Positions 39,641 to 52,680 of a stretch of 64,000 nt of DNA are shown here, one piece after another. The stretch covers positions 28,337,569 through 28,401,568 of the forward strand of contig CM047431.1 in assembly GCA_026168455.1 (NCBI GenBank). The letters run 5' to 3'. The stretch is from Theocolax elegans (lineage: Eukaryota; Arthropoda; Insecta; Hymenoptera; Cerocephalidae). Position 1 is the stretch's first letter. The number at the start of each line of letters is the position of its first letter. Under the pieces are notes generated by a model that saw nothing but the letters and a program-made list of their open reading frames with translations, made no database searches and was not told where the DNA came from. Both the position numbers and the translations under genes were made by a program.

Positions 39641-40700
39641 CTGCACCCAGTGCAGCGTGACAATGTATAAAGCCGACTGTTTACGATTTTCCACCAATAA
39701 TAATCGGTTAGATGAGTGCGTACGTTTGCAAACATACGCGTATACCACGTATCCGAAGTCGTTTCGGCAGAGACTACTGAGGCAAGATGAATATCATCAT
39801 CGTCCTCGAACATTCGAGACAGCGCATCTGGTACATAATACAAACTACCTTTTCTATGCTTTACTTCGTAGTCATAGCCTTGTATTTCGAGTGCCCAGCG
39901 CAAGAGGTGGCCAGAGGGATTGCAAAGGTTGCAGAGCCACTTCAGACTACTGTGGTCTGTCATAACCTTAAAATGGAATCCTTCTACGTACGGGCGAAAT
40001 TTACGGAGCGCCCGTAAAACTGCTAAACAAACTGCTAACACTAGAACCCGCTCTACGCCGTTTACCGTCTGGGTGAGCACTGCGCCGTGCCCTGTATCGC
40101 TTGCATCGATCTGAATAATAAATACATGATCGAAGAAAGGTCGGTGTAGTACAGGAGCGCTTGCGATTATCGCTCGAATCTGCTCAAATGCAGCTTGCTG
40201 TGGTTCCTTCCACTCGTATTTAACATTCTCTTTAGTCAGTACGGTGAGCGGTTCCGCAATCGTGGCAAAATTGTTTAAATATTTTCGATACCACAAAGCC
40301 CTAGGAAGCGTCGCAGCTGTTTTAAATTCCTTGGCTCGGTATACTCTCAATCGGAGCGATTTTGTCCGGATCTGGCTTGAACCCGTCGCGACTAATTATG
40401 ACGCCAAGAAATTTCGCGTCCGTGCGACAGAACTCGCTCTTTTCTCGGTTGATCGTTAAGCCCGCGCTGGCGATGCGTTTCAGGACATATTCTAACCATA
40501 CTAGATGGTCTTCAAAACTTTCGGTGACGATGATAATGTTATCCAAATAGCAAAATGCCACCAGTCCATCTCTGGTCCGATAAACTTGTTGCTGAGTTCC
40601 TGGAACGTGGATGGATTTGATGCGCCATTGATGAACTATTCGACCAACATCGTTGTTTGGCATCAGTGATCTCGACATAATATCTGAGGCGGGTTGCGTT
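39641..40700 (-). pseudogene. RT and RNase H of LTR element pol
   Basis: RT: GLVAFCYLDNIIIVTESFED (YLDN in place of catalytic YLDD), GLTINREKSEFC, FLGVIISRDGFKPDPDKI. A frame break follows near 40335. RNase H: WKEPQQAAFEQIRAIIASAP, IIQIDASDTGHGAVLTQ, FKVMTDHSSLKWL, YEVKHRKGSLYYVPDALSR. The N-terminal RT motifs upstream of 40680 are missing. The Asp-to-Asn change at the active site and the frameshifts show it is dead. Confidence 0.85.
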
Positions 40701-40868
40701 GAGTGGAATCTTGCCGATCGACCTCCCCCTCCCCCAGAGTCATGGTGCTCTTGTAAAGTTCGGGCGGGTGGCCGAGGCCTTTGCGTCTTTTGTGGGATCG
40801 TAGGCCCTTCCTGCGATTGTATACGCGGGTATTCGTTTTCTCCGTCGACGATGGCACACGGTTGATAT

Positions 40869-41310
40869 TCATCTACGTAATTTAAATTGTAGGTATCTTG
40901 AAAGTAAACATTTCGTATTTATTCTATTTACCGGTTTTGGCGCGTTGGCTGTAGGAGCATCAGTGATTCGTGTGCTGCTTGCGATAGTCACTACTTGGTC
41001 TTTTAATATTATCAGTTCTTCATGTTGCAATTCGACTATATTTTCCAACTTGGACAAATAATGTTGCATTTGTTTTAATTGTGACTCTGCCTTTTCATTC
41101 ACATAAAAGCTATGCACTATACTGTCTTTGAAGTGAACTTTTCGAGAGCGGTAAGAATTCATTACTTTCCGAGTTTGACAAAATTCTCGAATGCCTAATC
41201 GTAATTTGAGCTAATGTTGTTTCGGTAAAATGTGCGTTTTCGACAATATCTCTAAGGGCTTGATCGCGTCGGCTACGTGCGAATGATTCGCTTTCTGGTA
41301 GGGTTACCAT
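40869..41310 (-). pseudogene. Short frames upstream of RT, unidentified
   Basis: Two adjacent frames: one with SFARSRRDQALRDIVENAHF, the next with a helical MQHYLSKLENIVELQHEELI. They occupy the position expected for the gag/protease region of the minus-strand LTR element but show no recognisable capsid, knuckle or protease motif. Confidence 0.35.
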
Positions 41311-42340
41311 TTAGGGTTTTTCTGTCCTCTATTATCTAATGTAAATAAGGTCATACTGTGTGAGTGCAACAAAGAAAAAATACCTCTATCTGGCAACACT
41401 GCTTTCTGGCTTGTCGCTTCCTACAAAATCTGCGGCTGTGTAATTGCTTCGTAATCGCCAGTAATACCTATCTACCCTACTATACGGTGTACCAGTCGAA
41501 CGTAATTCCAAATGTTGTTCGAATTCTTCAAATACATTTTCCGGTAAATTGTGATTATACGCTTGGATTTACGCATCAACTGTAGTTTCAAAGTTATTAA
41601 AATTTGACAGACTAATTTTGATAATTAAATTTATTAATCGTTAAACCTGAATAAATTATTAAATTTGATTAAATTATTTTATTATTAGTAGTTTAACAAA
41701 AATTGTTTAAGAATTTACACTTAAATTTAATAAAATGTTTCTGAACAGTTTAACAGATTAGTAAATTATTAAATTAGTCAATTATTTAATTAATAATTAA
41801 TTTTAAACAATGTCGCGCGATTTGTTTGGTTGTCTAATAAGAAAGGCTAAAAAAAAATTTTTAATTTTGATTTTCACAAGATTTTCTAAATTTTATTATT
41901 ATGAAATGTTCCCAAAATTTCACAAATTATTTTACGTATTTTAGAATAAATTAATTACTTCCATGAGTTCTAACTAACACGAGAAAATTGAGAAAGCCAA
42001 CGAAATTTAATCGAGTACTAGCATTAAATTGGAAAAAGAAAGAAACAAAATCAAAATGATTGAGTGAGAGCGGTGAACGGCTGATTGTATTCTTGCCAAT
42101 TGGTGCGAGACTCGCTAGACTCGCTGTTCTCCGCGACGTAGTCTACGATGCTTACTTTTCGTCAGAACGGTATTGTTAGTAGCGCACGCGTTAGGATTTT
42201 ACTTTACCGACGCTCAAAATTTCAATGCGCCATGAGCACGGATAAAAATCCGGCAAATTCGTTTTTGCCACTATTTAGTCTAATTACGCATCAACTTTAT
42301 TTTGTGGTAATCGCAAAAAAATTTATATATATATATATAT
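41311..42340. other. AT-rich remainder of LTR element interior
   Basis: 41590-41830 is built of TTAAATTTAATAAA-like repeats. 42060-42260 is GC-richer with no clear frame. It ends in (TA)n at 42324-42340, where the fold-back element sits. Confidence 0.4.
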
Positions 42341-43285
42341 GGGCTATTTCACGTCAAGTGGTACGATGAAAATTTTAAATCACTCCAAATTTTGTGAACA
42401 GACTGGAAATATCTTCCAGAAGATAGAAAAAAAATTTTAGGTGTTAAAAATAATTTGCCTAAGAGTTATTCCACCATAAAAAATGGAAATTTTTCAATTT
42501 TTTAGAAAATTTTCTATTTTTAAAGCCATTTATCTCAAAATCTATTTATTTTTTTTAAAAAACATTACAAACAACTTTTGTTCAAAATAATCTTTAGAAC
42601 TCATCTACCTGGGTTACAATTCTTAATTATAAAATCTCGAAGAGATAGAACGACCGTAAATATTGAATATCAAAAAAAGGCGACCACGCCACGATCGATT
42701 TTGATCTAACATCGCTCAAAAGATCACATTTTTTGAGAGCTTTAGAATGGCGGTGGTTAGATTATTGGCCAAGACCGCTGTTATAGGTTATGCCCTAAAA
42801 TACATGAAAATTAGTGATTTTATGAGGTTTATGAGGCATAACTTAGACCAGCGATCTTGGCCAATAATCTAACCGCCGCCATCCGAAAGCTCTCGAAAAA
42901 TGTGATCTTTTGAGCGGTGTTAGATTAAAATCGATCGTGGCGTGGTCGCCTTTTTTTGATATTCAATATTTACGGTCGTTCTATCTCTTCGAGATTTTAT
43001 AATTAAGAATTGTAATCCAGGTAGATAAGTTCTAAATATTATTTTGAACAAAAGTTGTTTGTAATGTTTTTTAAAAAAAATAAATAGATTTTGAGATAAA
43101 TGGCTTTAAAAATAGAAAATTTTCTAAAAAATTGAAAAATTTCCATTTTTCATGGTGGAATAACTCTTAGGCAAATTATTTTTAACACCTAAAATTTTTT
43201 TCTATCTTCTTGAAGGTATTTCCAGCCTGTTCTCAAATTTTGGAGCGATTTAAAATTTTCATCGTACCACTTGACGTGAAATAGC

Positions 43286-43287
<2 letters not shown>
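42341..43287. mobile_element. Fold-back element, 454-bp inverted arms, inserted in (TA)n
   Basis: The left arm 42341-42794 is almost the exact inverse of 42835-43287; the centre is only 40 bp. The ends are GGGCTATTTCACGTCAAGTG and its inverse. Both sides are (TA)n tracts, consistent with TA-targeted insertion (mariner/Tc1-like MITE behaviour, inferred). No coding capacity. Confidence 0.88.
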
Positions 43288-43321
<34 letters not shown>

Positions 43322-43770
43322 AACGCAAAATTATTTTTGAAACGAAAAAGGACCACCGATCTAGAAAGATAGAAAATAATTATTCCATTCAATGCTACTT
43401 CAATAATTTTATATTTGAAAGATATTCAAAATTCATAATTAATAAAAATAAAATTAACCATTTGCAGTGGTATTTCGTTTGCCAACTACAAGTACAGATT
43501 TAGAGTAAGGAAAAGAATTAAAATAAATTCACTGAATATAGTTTCGTCTTTTTTCTTTCAGTCTCACTCTAGCATACTAACGAATTTTTCGTGCACGAGT
43601 AAGTGTTGCCGGCGCAATGTTAACTTCGCCACGCTGGCCGCAAACGTAAACACACTCGAATACAATGATGTGGCTGTGACATTAGGTCGATTTCGGTTTC
43701 TACTAAATTACAAAATCATTTCTTAAAACTCACCAAAAGAACATTTTTGCGTAAAGGTTTCTAATCCTCA

Positions 43771-43786
43771 CACGTTATGGGCGCCA
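43771..43786 (-). promoter_or_regulatory. tRNA primer-binding site of LTR element
   Basis: Minus strand TGGCGCCCATAACGTG, two bases inside the 5' LTR end (CCCGTTACA). TGGCGCC is a common 3'-tRNA-complementary start in gypsy-type elements. Confidence 0.75.
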
Positions 43787-43788
43787 TT

Positions 43789-44334
43789 TGTAACGGGAAA
43801 TCTATTGATCGCCGTGCAATGCGATCTCCGTAAACCCGTTAGCAAATCTCTACGAGAATAGGGCTTGTGAGTTACTCCGGCTCACGTGCGCGAAATGCGC
43901 TTGGCTAACTTAGCCTCAGCTTCGGCAGAGTTCTCTCGACACAGAAGCTAAATAGGAGAGAGAAAACTCTGTTGTCACCCCGGTGTCACCCGTAGTGGGT
44001 AATGAATACAGCCAACGGAAGGTTGTGCGAAATCCAAAGAAAAGTCGCTCTAGCAGATGTAAGTCGCGTGGCGACCAAAAAGTCTCTGCCGGCTCGGGCC
44101 GGCTCAAAATCGCGTTAGTGTTCAGCGCGTACCGTAATTAGCGCGTCGGTTGACTCGCGTGAAAACAGTGGATCTCTCTCTCTCTTTACCGATCTCGGCA
44201 TCAGTAGTTTTCTCTCTCTTTGCGTTAATCATAGCTATGTCGTCGCTGGCACCTGTAGCATCTTTTAGTGTATTACATACATAGATTATTAGCAAGTCCA
44301 GGGGAGAGCATAACGAGAAACAATTCTCGTTATA
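43789..44334 (-). repeat. 5' LTR of minus-strand LTR element
   Basis: 546 bp, TGTAACGGG to CTCGTTATA on the plus strand. Relative to the 3' LTR it lacks about 320 bp after GCTAAATAGGAGAGAG. Its outer 396 bp (43939-44334) are duplicated at 48887-49281. Confidence 0.82.
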
Positions 44335-44679
44335 ACTCACTTATATATCCATGCAATTTTGAAATTTCATTAAAATCAATAACATTCAAGTTTGATGTAT
44401 TTTTCGGATATCAATTCTCCTAAATTAATAATTTTTAAGAAACTTTTCAAATGTAATTCATATTTCATATTACCACTGTTAAACTTTGATTTTTCGTCGA
44501 CCATTACTGTTTCTAATAGAATTATCTAAAAAAATGCAATAATGTATTTAATTTTCAAATCATTGTTGAAACGATCACGCTGGGGATTAGTGTGTGGCGT
44601 CAAAGACAAAATAAATGCTTGTTTAAAAGTATAAGAATAATAGTTTATTATAAGAATAAAAGGGCTTGGGTGCCAGCCG

Positions 44680-45700
44680 TGTACGGTCGCGGCGAATTTA
44701 TATAAATGCTCGGCTGCGTGCGAGCCGCGACGACTTGCTGCGCGAGGGGGGGAGAAAAAGAGGCAAAATCACACTTACGGAAAAAGAGGAATACGGTGCA
44801 CAGGCAACAGCTTGCACCCACCTTTGCGACGTGGAGATCGTCCTATAGAAAGATCTGCTGCTAGATGCGGCTTCGTCGCTGCTTCGTTGCTCGGGCCCTA
44901 CGTGCGCGCGGAGCTTCTCGTGTCGAGTCGTTCATCGGCCGCCATCGTCTCGCGCGCATCGTATAGTGAGTGCTCGCAGCCGTACCGATACAAAACACAT
45001 GACTTCGCATGGGCTGCTGCTTCCGAAGAGAACGGTATTCGTGGTGATGACATCTACGAGGTAATTATTTATCATCGTTACATTTATGTTCATTAATCGG
45101 CTAATTGGTTCTCCCTATTCCGGGGGTAGACAGGACGGCTCACCTCGGATCTTCGCTCTCACTCACTCTCACGGCGCCTGATCAGCTGGTGCACGTCGGG
45201 CCACCTGACGCTGCTTTTCCTGAGTGCTACGTTGCTGCAGGGATTTCGGGCTGTTTCCTAGGTAAATAACTAACTCCCGAGGGAGTGCTTTTTATTTATA
45301 AATAGCTAGTATTTGAGAGTTATGGTAATGTTATGGCTACCATAACCTCACTTTCAATCCTGTTCTTGCTGCCAGTATCTGTGTGTAGCTACATACTTAC
45401 TTGTGTCCTCCTAATCAAGCTTAAATCTAACTAATTATCTTTTACAGCTTCTTGGAGTCCTTTGCTGCAGCTCGGTGTTGCTCAGTGTGGCATCCTGGGC
45501 CTTCGTATGCTGCTTGGTTTGACTCTGGTGCGATGCCTCCTTCAAGCAGTGTGATACTCTCCTGCGATGCTGTTGTGATTGTGTTGCTAGTGGGGAAGTG
45601 TTGGGTATTTGGGATGGCTTGGGGTACGCTAGGTAGGTTCAGTATAGGTCAAGTGTGCTTAGCGACGTCAGGGTAGGTAGGATAGCATAGGTTGGGTCTC
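44680..45700 (+). other. Possible three-exon transcription unit in segment A (unit 1)
   Basis: GC-rich blocks are separated by canonical splice signals: donor CTACGAG|GTAATT at 45060/45061, acceptor GGGGGTAG| at 45129, donor TTTCCTAG|GTAAAT at 45261/45262, acceptor CTTTTACAG| at 45447. Blocks 1 and 2 are open in at least one joined frame, but no protein family is recognised. It repeats at about 49620-50640 and 55570-56590. It may be a noncoding RNA gene or a captured gene fragment; splicing is inferred from signals only. Confidence 0.35.
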
Positions 45701-46432
45701 GCTCGCTTATATATTTGACGGGTACAAAGTATCTTGTCACATTGTATATCATATGGATATTTGGAAAAGTGTTTGTTATGATACTTGATTAATATTTATT
45801 TTATCTTCAAACCATTTTGCATATTATTTCCAAGCATTACATTGAATTTTAGATTCGTTAGTATTATTTAATACAAATTTAAAAATTTAACAAGTTTTAT
45901 CAGTATTTCTGGACGTAATTTAAAAATTAATTTATGAAATGGTAGTCTTGGAAGCTTTAATGAATTTAAATATCATATTCGATAATTTAATTACATATTT
46001 TCATCACTTTAATCTGTACCTTTACCAGTTGCATAATCATTACATGACCGTCTTAAAATGCCGCGTCACCCGGTTTTTTCTTTATCGCTCGCTCCTTACC
46101 TTTTCACACGTAAGAAGTAGAATTCAATTATTAATTTCGGATTAGAAATTGATTATGGATTTATGTAATAATTTTTCTCGTACTTCAATAATGAATAAAT
46201 TCAATTAATTTAGCTCGTCTTTTAACTTGATAAATATTAATATTTTTTTAATGTGTAAAATTATCTGATGGCTTCAATGGTTTGTAAGAAGCGTTTGTAC
46301 AGAAGCAGGGCTTTTTGCCCCTGCAAACCCTGCTTTATTAATTACGAGGTCAAAAGCATGGATAACATTAAAAAACAAATAATGATTTTTTTCAGAATTT
46401 TTTACTAACATTTGAAGCCTTAAAACCATAAT

Positions 46433-47750
46433 TTAAAATCGCGCAGTACTGCCACTACAAAATTTGAAAACAAAAAATCTCATTAGATAAAGGTCTTTCT
46501 TCAAGCCGCCGACGAGATAGGGTCTTATCGAAGCGGCGGCCGAGATAGGGCTTTCTTCAAGTCGCCGCCGAGATAGGGTCTTATTGAAGCAACTGCCGAA
46601 ATAGGTCTTTGTTCCACTCAGGCGTTGATTTGTTATAATAGAACCATAAATTTTTCGCAAACATCATCAGTTTTCCATTGATCTTTAATTTTTAATGAGA
46701 TTAGATTTCCTTCACCAATTTTTAATAAAAATTTTGAAAAACCTTTACCACATGATCCCATATTTTTATTTAATTTTAAAACAGTGAATTTCGGTCATAA
46801 ATAAATATTTTATAGATTCGTTTACTATTGAATTTCGACAACCTTTTTTAATAACAGATAAAATTTGTCTGAATTCACCTCTCAAAATTATTAATTTACC
46901 TGCGAATGGAATTTTTTCAATTGAACAACAATCTCTTAAAGTTTCATCTACAATTTGTAATACTTTTTTAGATATCATAGATGCTCCGTTCCAAATTATA
47001 ATGTCACATTCATGAAATTTCTTTTATCTGATTTTAATTTTAAAAGTGTTGTTTCTATATTTAATAAATCTAGCCGTAGTTTAAAAGTTCTGTGACTCGT
47101 CATACCTTCTAGTAGTAAAATTGATGCAATACCAGTCCAAGCCATAAATATAACATGTTTTTCCTTGCCCTAAATAATAATAAACAATTGTTTTATAAAG
47201 AAAAGTTTTTGCTGTTCCACCAGGTCCATCAATAATAATCATGTTTACTTACTGGTTAATCATATTACTTGACTGTGTAATGTGAATAAATATTTTATTT
47301 TGATATTGATTAAGTTTATTTTTATAATTAATAAATAATTTCATATTTGTGTCTCTCATTAATTTTGTAGTATTTAAATCTACTTCATTTTTAGTATTAA
47401 TAATTTCTGGTAATCCAAAATCGGAAATAGAAAGATGTTCTAAATTTAAAATTTTATTAATATGTTTTAAAGCATTACATTCCTTGTTATCTTTAAAATC
47501 TTCGCATAAAAATCTTTTTAAAATTATCTCATATTTTACAGGTTGAATATGAAGTATCAGCAATTGAAAACCATGAAAAAATTTTCTAAATTCTTTCGGC
47601 ATCATAATACTTAATGCATCCTCAAAAATCTTTAAAATTTGTTCATCGGTTTCTACTAATCCTATCGATATAGCTGCTTCTTTAAATGTTTTATATAAAA
47701 TATTATCATGTGTTTTCAAGTCATTAAAAGATGTCATTCCTTTTTTATGA
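46433..47750 (-). pseudogene. Helitron helicase remnant, unit 1
   Basis: Minus-strand pieces in correct order. 47737-47249: MTSFNDLKTHDNILYKTFKE, then FEDALSIMMPKEFRKFF, LKRFLCEDF. Walker A: DGPGGTAKTFLYK at about 47191-47235 in another frame (GPGGTGKT is usual; here AKT). 46978-46766: DCCSIEKIPFAGKLIILRGE, then FRQILSVIKKG. Then a KFLLKIGEGN-like segment near 46720. These match the linker and Pif1-like helicase of Helitron Rep-Hel proteins. The Rep domain is absent, and stops and frameshifts are frequent. Confidence 0.85.
46495..46615. repeat. ~28-bp minisatellite inside Helitron remnant, unit 1
   Basis: Four units around GCCGAGATAGGG[CT]TTTCTTCAA / TCTTATCGAAGC. The same array recurs at about 51431-51545 and 57386-57506. 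It adds a repetitive SRRRLEESPISAA-like stretch to the helicase-side frame. Confidence 0.75.
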
Positions 47751-48493
47751 TTTAAAATTAATTTTAATTAGAGAAAACTTTTCCTTTAACCCATGTTTTT
47801 CTTGTTGTATTAAACAAATAAAATTTTGGTATTTTGGAATATTTTATATATTTTGCATTATCATATGTATTTAATCGAAACTGTAAGGGTCGTATTATTA
47901 TTCTTTTCTAAAGTTTGTTATTCTTTGTTTTCCTCAAAAATAATTTGTTGTTAATTTTCCTTATGCACTGCTAATCTAATTACTGTATGCGATCTTCCAG
48001 AAAGTGGTAATTCTTCAATTCGCCAAGCGGATTCTATAGGACTTATATACCGCGAATCAATGTAATCAGTAATTTCATGAAATATTTCATCCCTTTTTTT
48101 TGTAAAGCTATGTATGCTCTATCAGAACGTTTAAGTATATATTTATATTAATATTTTATACTCATTATAGAATATGAAATTTTGATATTTATATGACAAT
48201 TCTATTTTTTTAGAGTGGCATTATAAGATACTCCCTGCTGGAAATGCTCATTTAATTCCGATTTATACCGACAATTTTAGAGTCTTCGATTATCTGAATT
48301 AGTCGGTTTACATCGTTTAAAAAAGAAGCCATATTAATGTATGTCATTATTGATATATGTGCATTGTCAGATATTGTTTAGGATTATGTGATTGAAATCT
48401 ATCCGCGATAATCAGTTATATGACGGTGTCGCGTCCCAACGAAAATTATACTATTATTTTTCGTAAAATGTACTGCGTAGTATAGAATAAAAT

Positions 48494-48886
48494 TGAGGAG
48501 CTGGATGCAAGAACACGCCGAGCGGCGGCGAATGGATAGAGGAGGCGGAGAGAAATTAAGAAATTGACGTCACCGTGACCAAATTTTTTAATTTGACGAA
48601 TTTAATTTAAAAAAATACTGTCGTATGCAGAATTAAATGACGCAACTTTTTTCTATTTAATGTTTTTTCTGTACGATGTGCAGATCAGATGAAAAAAATT
48701 AAGAACTGGAAATTTAGAAAACGGATTTTTAATCCATTTTTCAAATTGAATCGCTGTAACTTTGACAAATCTTAATGAAATTCCCTGATTTTCGTACAGA
48801 TACTTAATATTTGAAGATAATTTCTTAATAATTTCAGCTTATTTGGATAACAAATTTCGCGCACACTAATCAATATAAACAACGAA
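48494..48886 (+). repeat. Segment B, plus orientation (unit 1)
   Basis: GAGGAGCTGGATGCAAGAAC to CAATATAAACAACGAA, half of a palindromic block seen complete in unit 2. It ends where LTR sequence begins. Confidence 0.75.
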
Positions 48887-49281
48887 ACAGAAGCTAAATA
48901 GGAGCAGAGAAACTCTGTTGTCACCCCGGTGTCACCCGTAGTGGGTAATGAATACAGCCAACGGAAGGTTGTGCGAAATCCAAAGAAAAGTCGCTCTAGC
49001 AGATGTAAGTCGCGTGGCGACCAAAAAGTCTCTGCCGGCTCGGGCCGGCTCAAAATCGCGTTAGTGTTCAGCGCGTACCGTAATTAGCGCGTCGGTTGAC
49101 TCGCGTGAAAACAGTGGATCTCTCTCTCTCTTTACCGATCTCGGCATCAGTAGTTTTTCTCTCTCTTTGCGTTAATCATAGCTATGTCGTCGCTGGCACC
49201 TGTAGCATCTTTTAGTGTATTACATACATAGATTATTAGCAAGTCCAGGGGAGAGCATAACGAGAAACAATTCTCGTTATA
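48887..49281 (-). repeat. Duplicated partial LTR at array junction
   Basis: A copy of 43939-44334 with only small indels (for example GGAGCAGAG for GGAGAGAG). It lacks the other LTR end and an internal region, so it arose by duplication of the LTR/segment A junction and not by a new insertion. Confidence 0.85.
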
Positions 49282-51392
49282 ACTCACTTATATATCCATG
49301 CAATTTTGAAATTTCATTAAAATCAATAACATTCAAGTTTGATGTATTTTTCGGATATCAATTCTCCTAATTAATAATTTTTAAGAAACTTTTCAAATGT
49401 AATTCATATTTCATATTACCACTGTTAAACTTGATTTTCGTCGACCATTACTGTTTCTAATAGAATTATCTAAAAAAATGCAATAATGTATTTAATTTTC
49501 AAATCATTGTTGAAACGATCACGCTGGGGATTAGTGTGTGGCGTCAAAGACAAAATAAATGCTTGTTTAAAAGTATAAGAATAATAGTTATTATAAGAAT
49601 AAAAGGGCTTGGGTGCCAGCCGTGTACGGTCGCGGCGAATTTATATAAATGCTCGGCTGCGTGCGAGCCGCGACGACTTGCTGCGCGAGGGGGGGAGAAA
49701 AAGAGGCAAAATCACACTTACGGAAAAAGAGGAATACGGTGCACAGGCAACAGCTTGCACCCCACCTTTGCGACCGTGGAGATCGTCCTATAGAAAGATC
49801 TGCTGCTAGATGCGGCTTCGTCGCTGCTTCGTTGCTCGGGCCCTACGTGCGCGCGGAGCTTCTCGTGTCGAGTCGTTCATCGGCCGCCATCGTCTCGCGC
49901 GCATCGTATAGTGAGTGCTCGCAGCCGTACCGATACAAAACACATGACTTCGCATGGGCTGCTGCTTCCGAAGAGAACGGTATTCGTGGTGATGACATCT
50001 ACGAGGTAATTATTTATCATCGTACATTTATGTTCATTAATCGGCTAATTGGTTCTCCCTATTCCGGGGGTAGACAGGACGGCTCACCTCGGATCTTCGC
50101 TCTCACTCACTCTCACGGCGCCTGATCAGCTGGTGCACGTCGGGCCACCTGACGCTGCTTTTCCTGAGTGCTACGTTGCTGCAGGGATTCGGGCTGTTTC
50201 CTAGGTAAATAACTAACTCCCGAGGGAGTGCTTTTTATTTATAATAGCTAGTATTTGAGAGTTATGGTAATGTTATGGCTACCATAACCTCACTTTCAAT
50301 CCTGTTCTTGCTGCCAGTATCTGTGTGTAGCTACATACTACTTGTGTCCTCCTAATCAAGCTTAAATCTAACTAATTATCTTTTACAGCTTCTTGGAGTC
50401 CTTTGCTGCAGCTTGGTGTTGCTCAGGTGGGCATCCCTGGGCCTTCGTATGCTGCTTGGTTTGACTCTGGTGCGATGCCTCCTTCAAGCAGTGTGATACT
50501 CTCTGCGATGCTGTTGTGATTGTGTTGCCTAGTGGGGAAGTGTTGGGTATTTGGGATGGCTTGGGGTACGCTAGGTAGGTTCAGTATAGGTCAAGTGTGC
50601 TTAGCGACGTCAGGGTAGGTAGGATAGCATAGGTTGGGTCTCGCTCGCTTATATATTTGACGGGTACAAAGTATCTTGTCACATTGTATATCATATGGAT
50701 ATTTGAAAAGTGTTTGTTATGATACTTGATTAATATTTATTTTATCTTCAAACCATTTTGCATATTATTTCCAAGCATTACATTGAATTTAGATTCGTTA
50801 GTATTATTTAATACAAATTTAAAATTTAACAAGTTTTATCAGTATTTCTGGACGTAATTTAAAATTAATTTATGAAATGGTAGTCTTGGAAGCTTTAATG
50901 AATTTAAATATCATATTCGATAATTTAATTACATATTTTTCATCACTTTAATCTGTACCTTTACCAGTTGCATAATCATTACATGACCGTCTTAAAATGC
51001 CGCGTCACCCGGTTTTTTCTTTATCGCTCGCTCCTTACCTTTTCACACGTAAGAAGTAGAATTCAATTATTAATTTCGGATTAGAAATTGATTATGGATT
51101 TATGTAATAATTTTTCTCGTACTTCAATAATGAATAAATTCAATTAATTTAGCTCGTCTTTTAACTTGATAAATATTAATATTTTTTTAATGTGTAAAAT
51201 TATCTGATGGCTTCAATGGTTTGTAAGAAGCGTTTGTACAGAAGCAGGGCTTTTTGCCCCTGCAAACCCTGCTTTATTAATTACGAGGTCAAAAGCATGG
51301 ATAACATTAAAAACAAATAATGATTTTTTTCAGAATTTTTTACTAACATTTGAAGCCTTAAAACCATAATTTAAAATCGCGCAGTACTGCCA

Positions 51393-52680
51393 CTACAAAA
51401 TTTGAAAACAAAAAATCTCATTAGATAAAGGTCTTTCTTCAAGCCGCCGACGAGAATAGGGTCTTATCGAAGCGGCGGCCGAGATAGGGCTTTCTTCAAG
51501 TCGCCGCCGAGATAGGGTCTTATTGAAGCACTGCCGAAATAGGTCTTTGTTCCACTCAGGCGTTGATTTGTTATAATAGAACCATAAATTTTTTCGCAAA
51601 CATCATCAGTTTTCCATTGATCTTTAATTTTTAATGAGATTAGATTTCCTTCACCAATTTTTAATAAAATTTTGAAAAACCTTTACCACATGATCCCATA
51701 TTTTTATTTAATTTTAAAACAGTGAATTTCGGTCATAAATAAATATTTTATAGATTCGTTTACTATTGAATTTCGACAACCTTTTTTAATAACAGATAAA
51801 ATTTGTCTGAATTCACCTCTCAAATTATTAATTTACCTGCGAATGGAATTTTTTCAATTGAACAACAATCTCTTAAAGTTTCATCTACAATTTGTAATAC
51901 TTTTTTAGATATCATAGATGCTCCGTTCCAAATTATAATGTCACATTCATGAAATTTCTTTTATCCGATTTTAATTTTAAAAGTGTTGTTTCTATATTTA
52001 ATAAATCTAGCCGTAGTTTAAAAGTTCTGTGACTCGTCATACCTTCTAGTAGTAAAATTGATGCAATACCAGTCCAAGCCATAAATATAACATGTTTTTC
52101 CTTGCCCTAAATAATAATAAACAATTGTTTTATAAAGAAAAGTTTTTGCTGTTCCACCAGGTCCATCAATAATAATCATGTTTACTTACTGGTTAATCCT
52201 ATTACTGACTGTGTAATGTGAATAAATATTTTATTTTGATATGATTAAGTTTATTTTTATAATTAATAATAATTTCATATTGGTGTCTCTCATTAATTTT
52301 GTAGTATTTAAATCTACTTCATTTTTAGTATTAATAATTTCTGGTAATCCAAAATCGGAAATAGAAAGATGTTCTAAATTTAAAATTTTATTAATATGTT
52401 TTAAAGCATTACATTCCTTGTTATCTTTAAAATCTTCGCATAAAAATCTTTTTAAAATTATCTCATATTTTACAGGTTGAATATGAAGTATCAGCAATTG
52501 AAAACCATGAAACAATTTTCTAAATTCTTTCGGCATCATAATACTTAATGCATCCTCAAAAATCTTTAAAATTTGTTCATCGGTTTCTACTAATCCTATC
52601 GATATAGCTGCTTCTTTAAATGTTTTATATAAAATATTATCATTGGTTTTCAAGTCATTAAAAGATGTCATTCCTTTTTT
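51393..52680 (-). pseudogene. Helitron helicase remnant, unit 2
   Basis: Same content as units 1 and 3 (MTSFNDLKTNDNILYKTFKE at 52671; Walker A region near 52122-52166), but with extra one-base indels that shorten several frames; the DCCSIEKIPFAGK stretch no longer forms a long frame. Confidence 0.82.

Larger units (their letters stand above)
35337..44334 (-). mobile_element. Decayed gypsy-type LTR retrotransposon, minus strand
   Basis: LTRs are at 35337-36212 (3') and 43789-44334 (5'). Target duplication ACTC is at 35333-35336 and 44335-44338; the empty site survives at about 55219-55240. The minus-strand order is 5' LTR, PBS, fold-back insertion, short frames, RT, RNase H, insert, integrase end, gag-like ORF, PPT, 3' LTR. 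The two LTRs differ by a ~320-bp deletion in the 5' copy and many substitutions, so the insertion is old. Confidence 0.82.

Noticed and set aside
46300..46340. Helitron 3' terminal hairpin (GCAGGG...CCCTGC).
   Set aside because: The hairpin is real, but the sequence after it on the helicase strand is TTCTGTAC, not the CTRR end expected 10-12 bases downstream.
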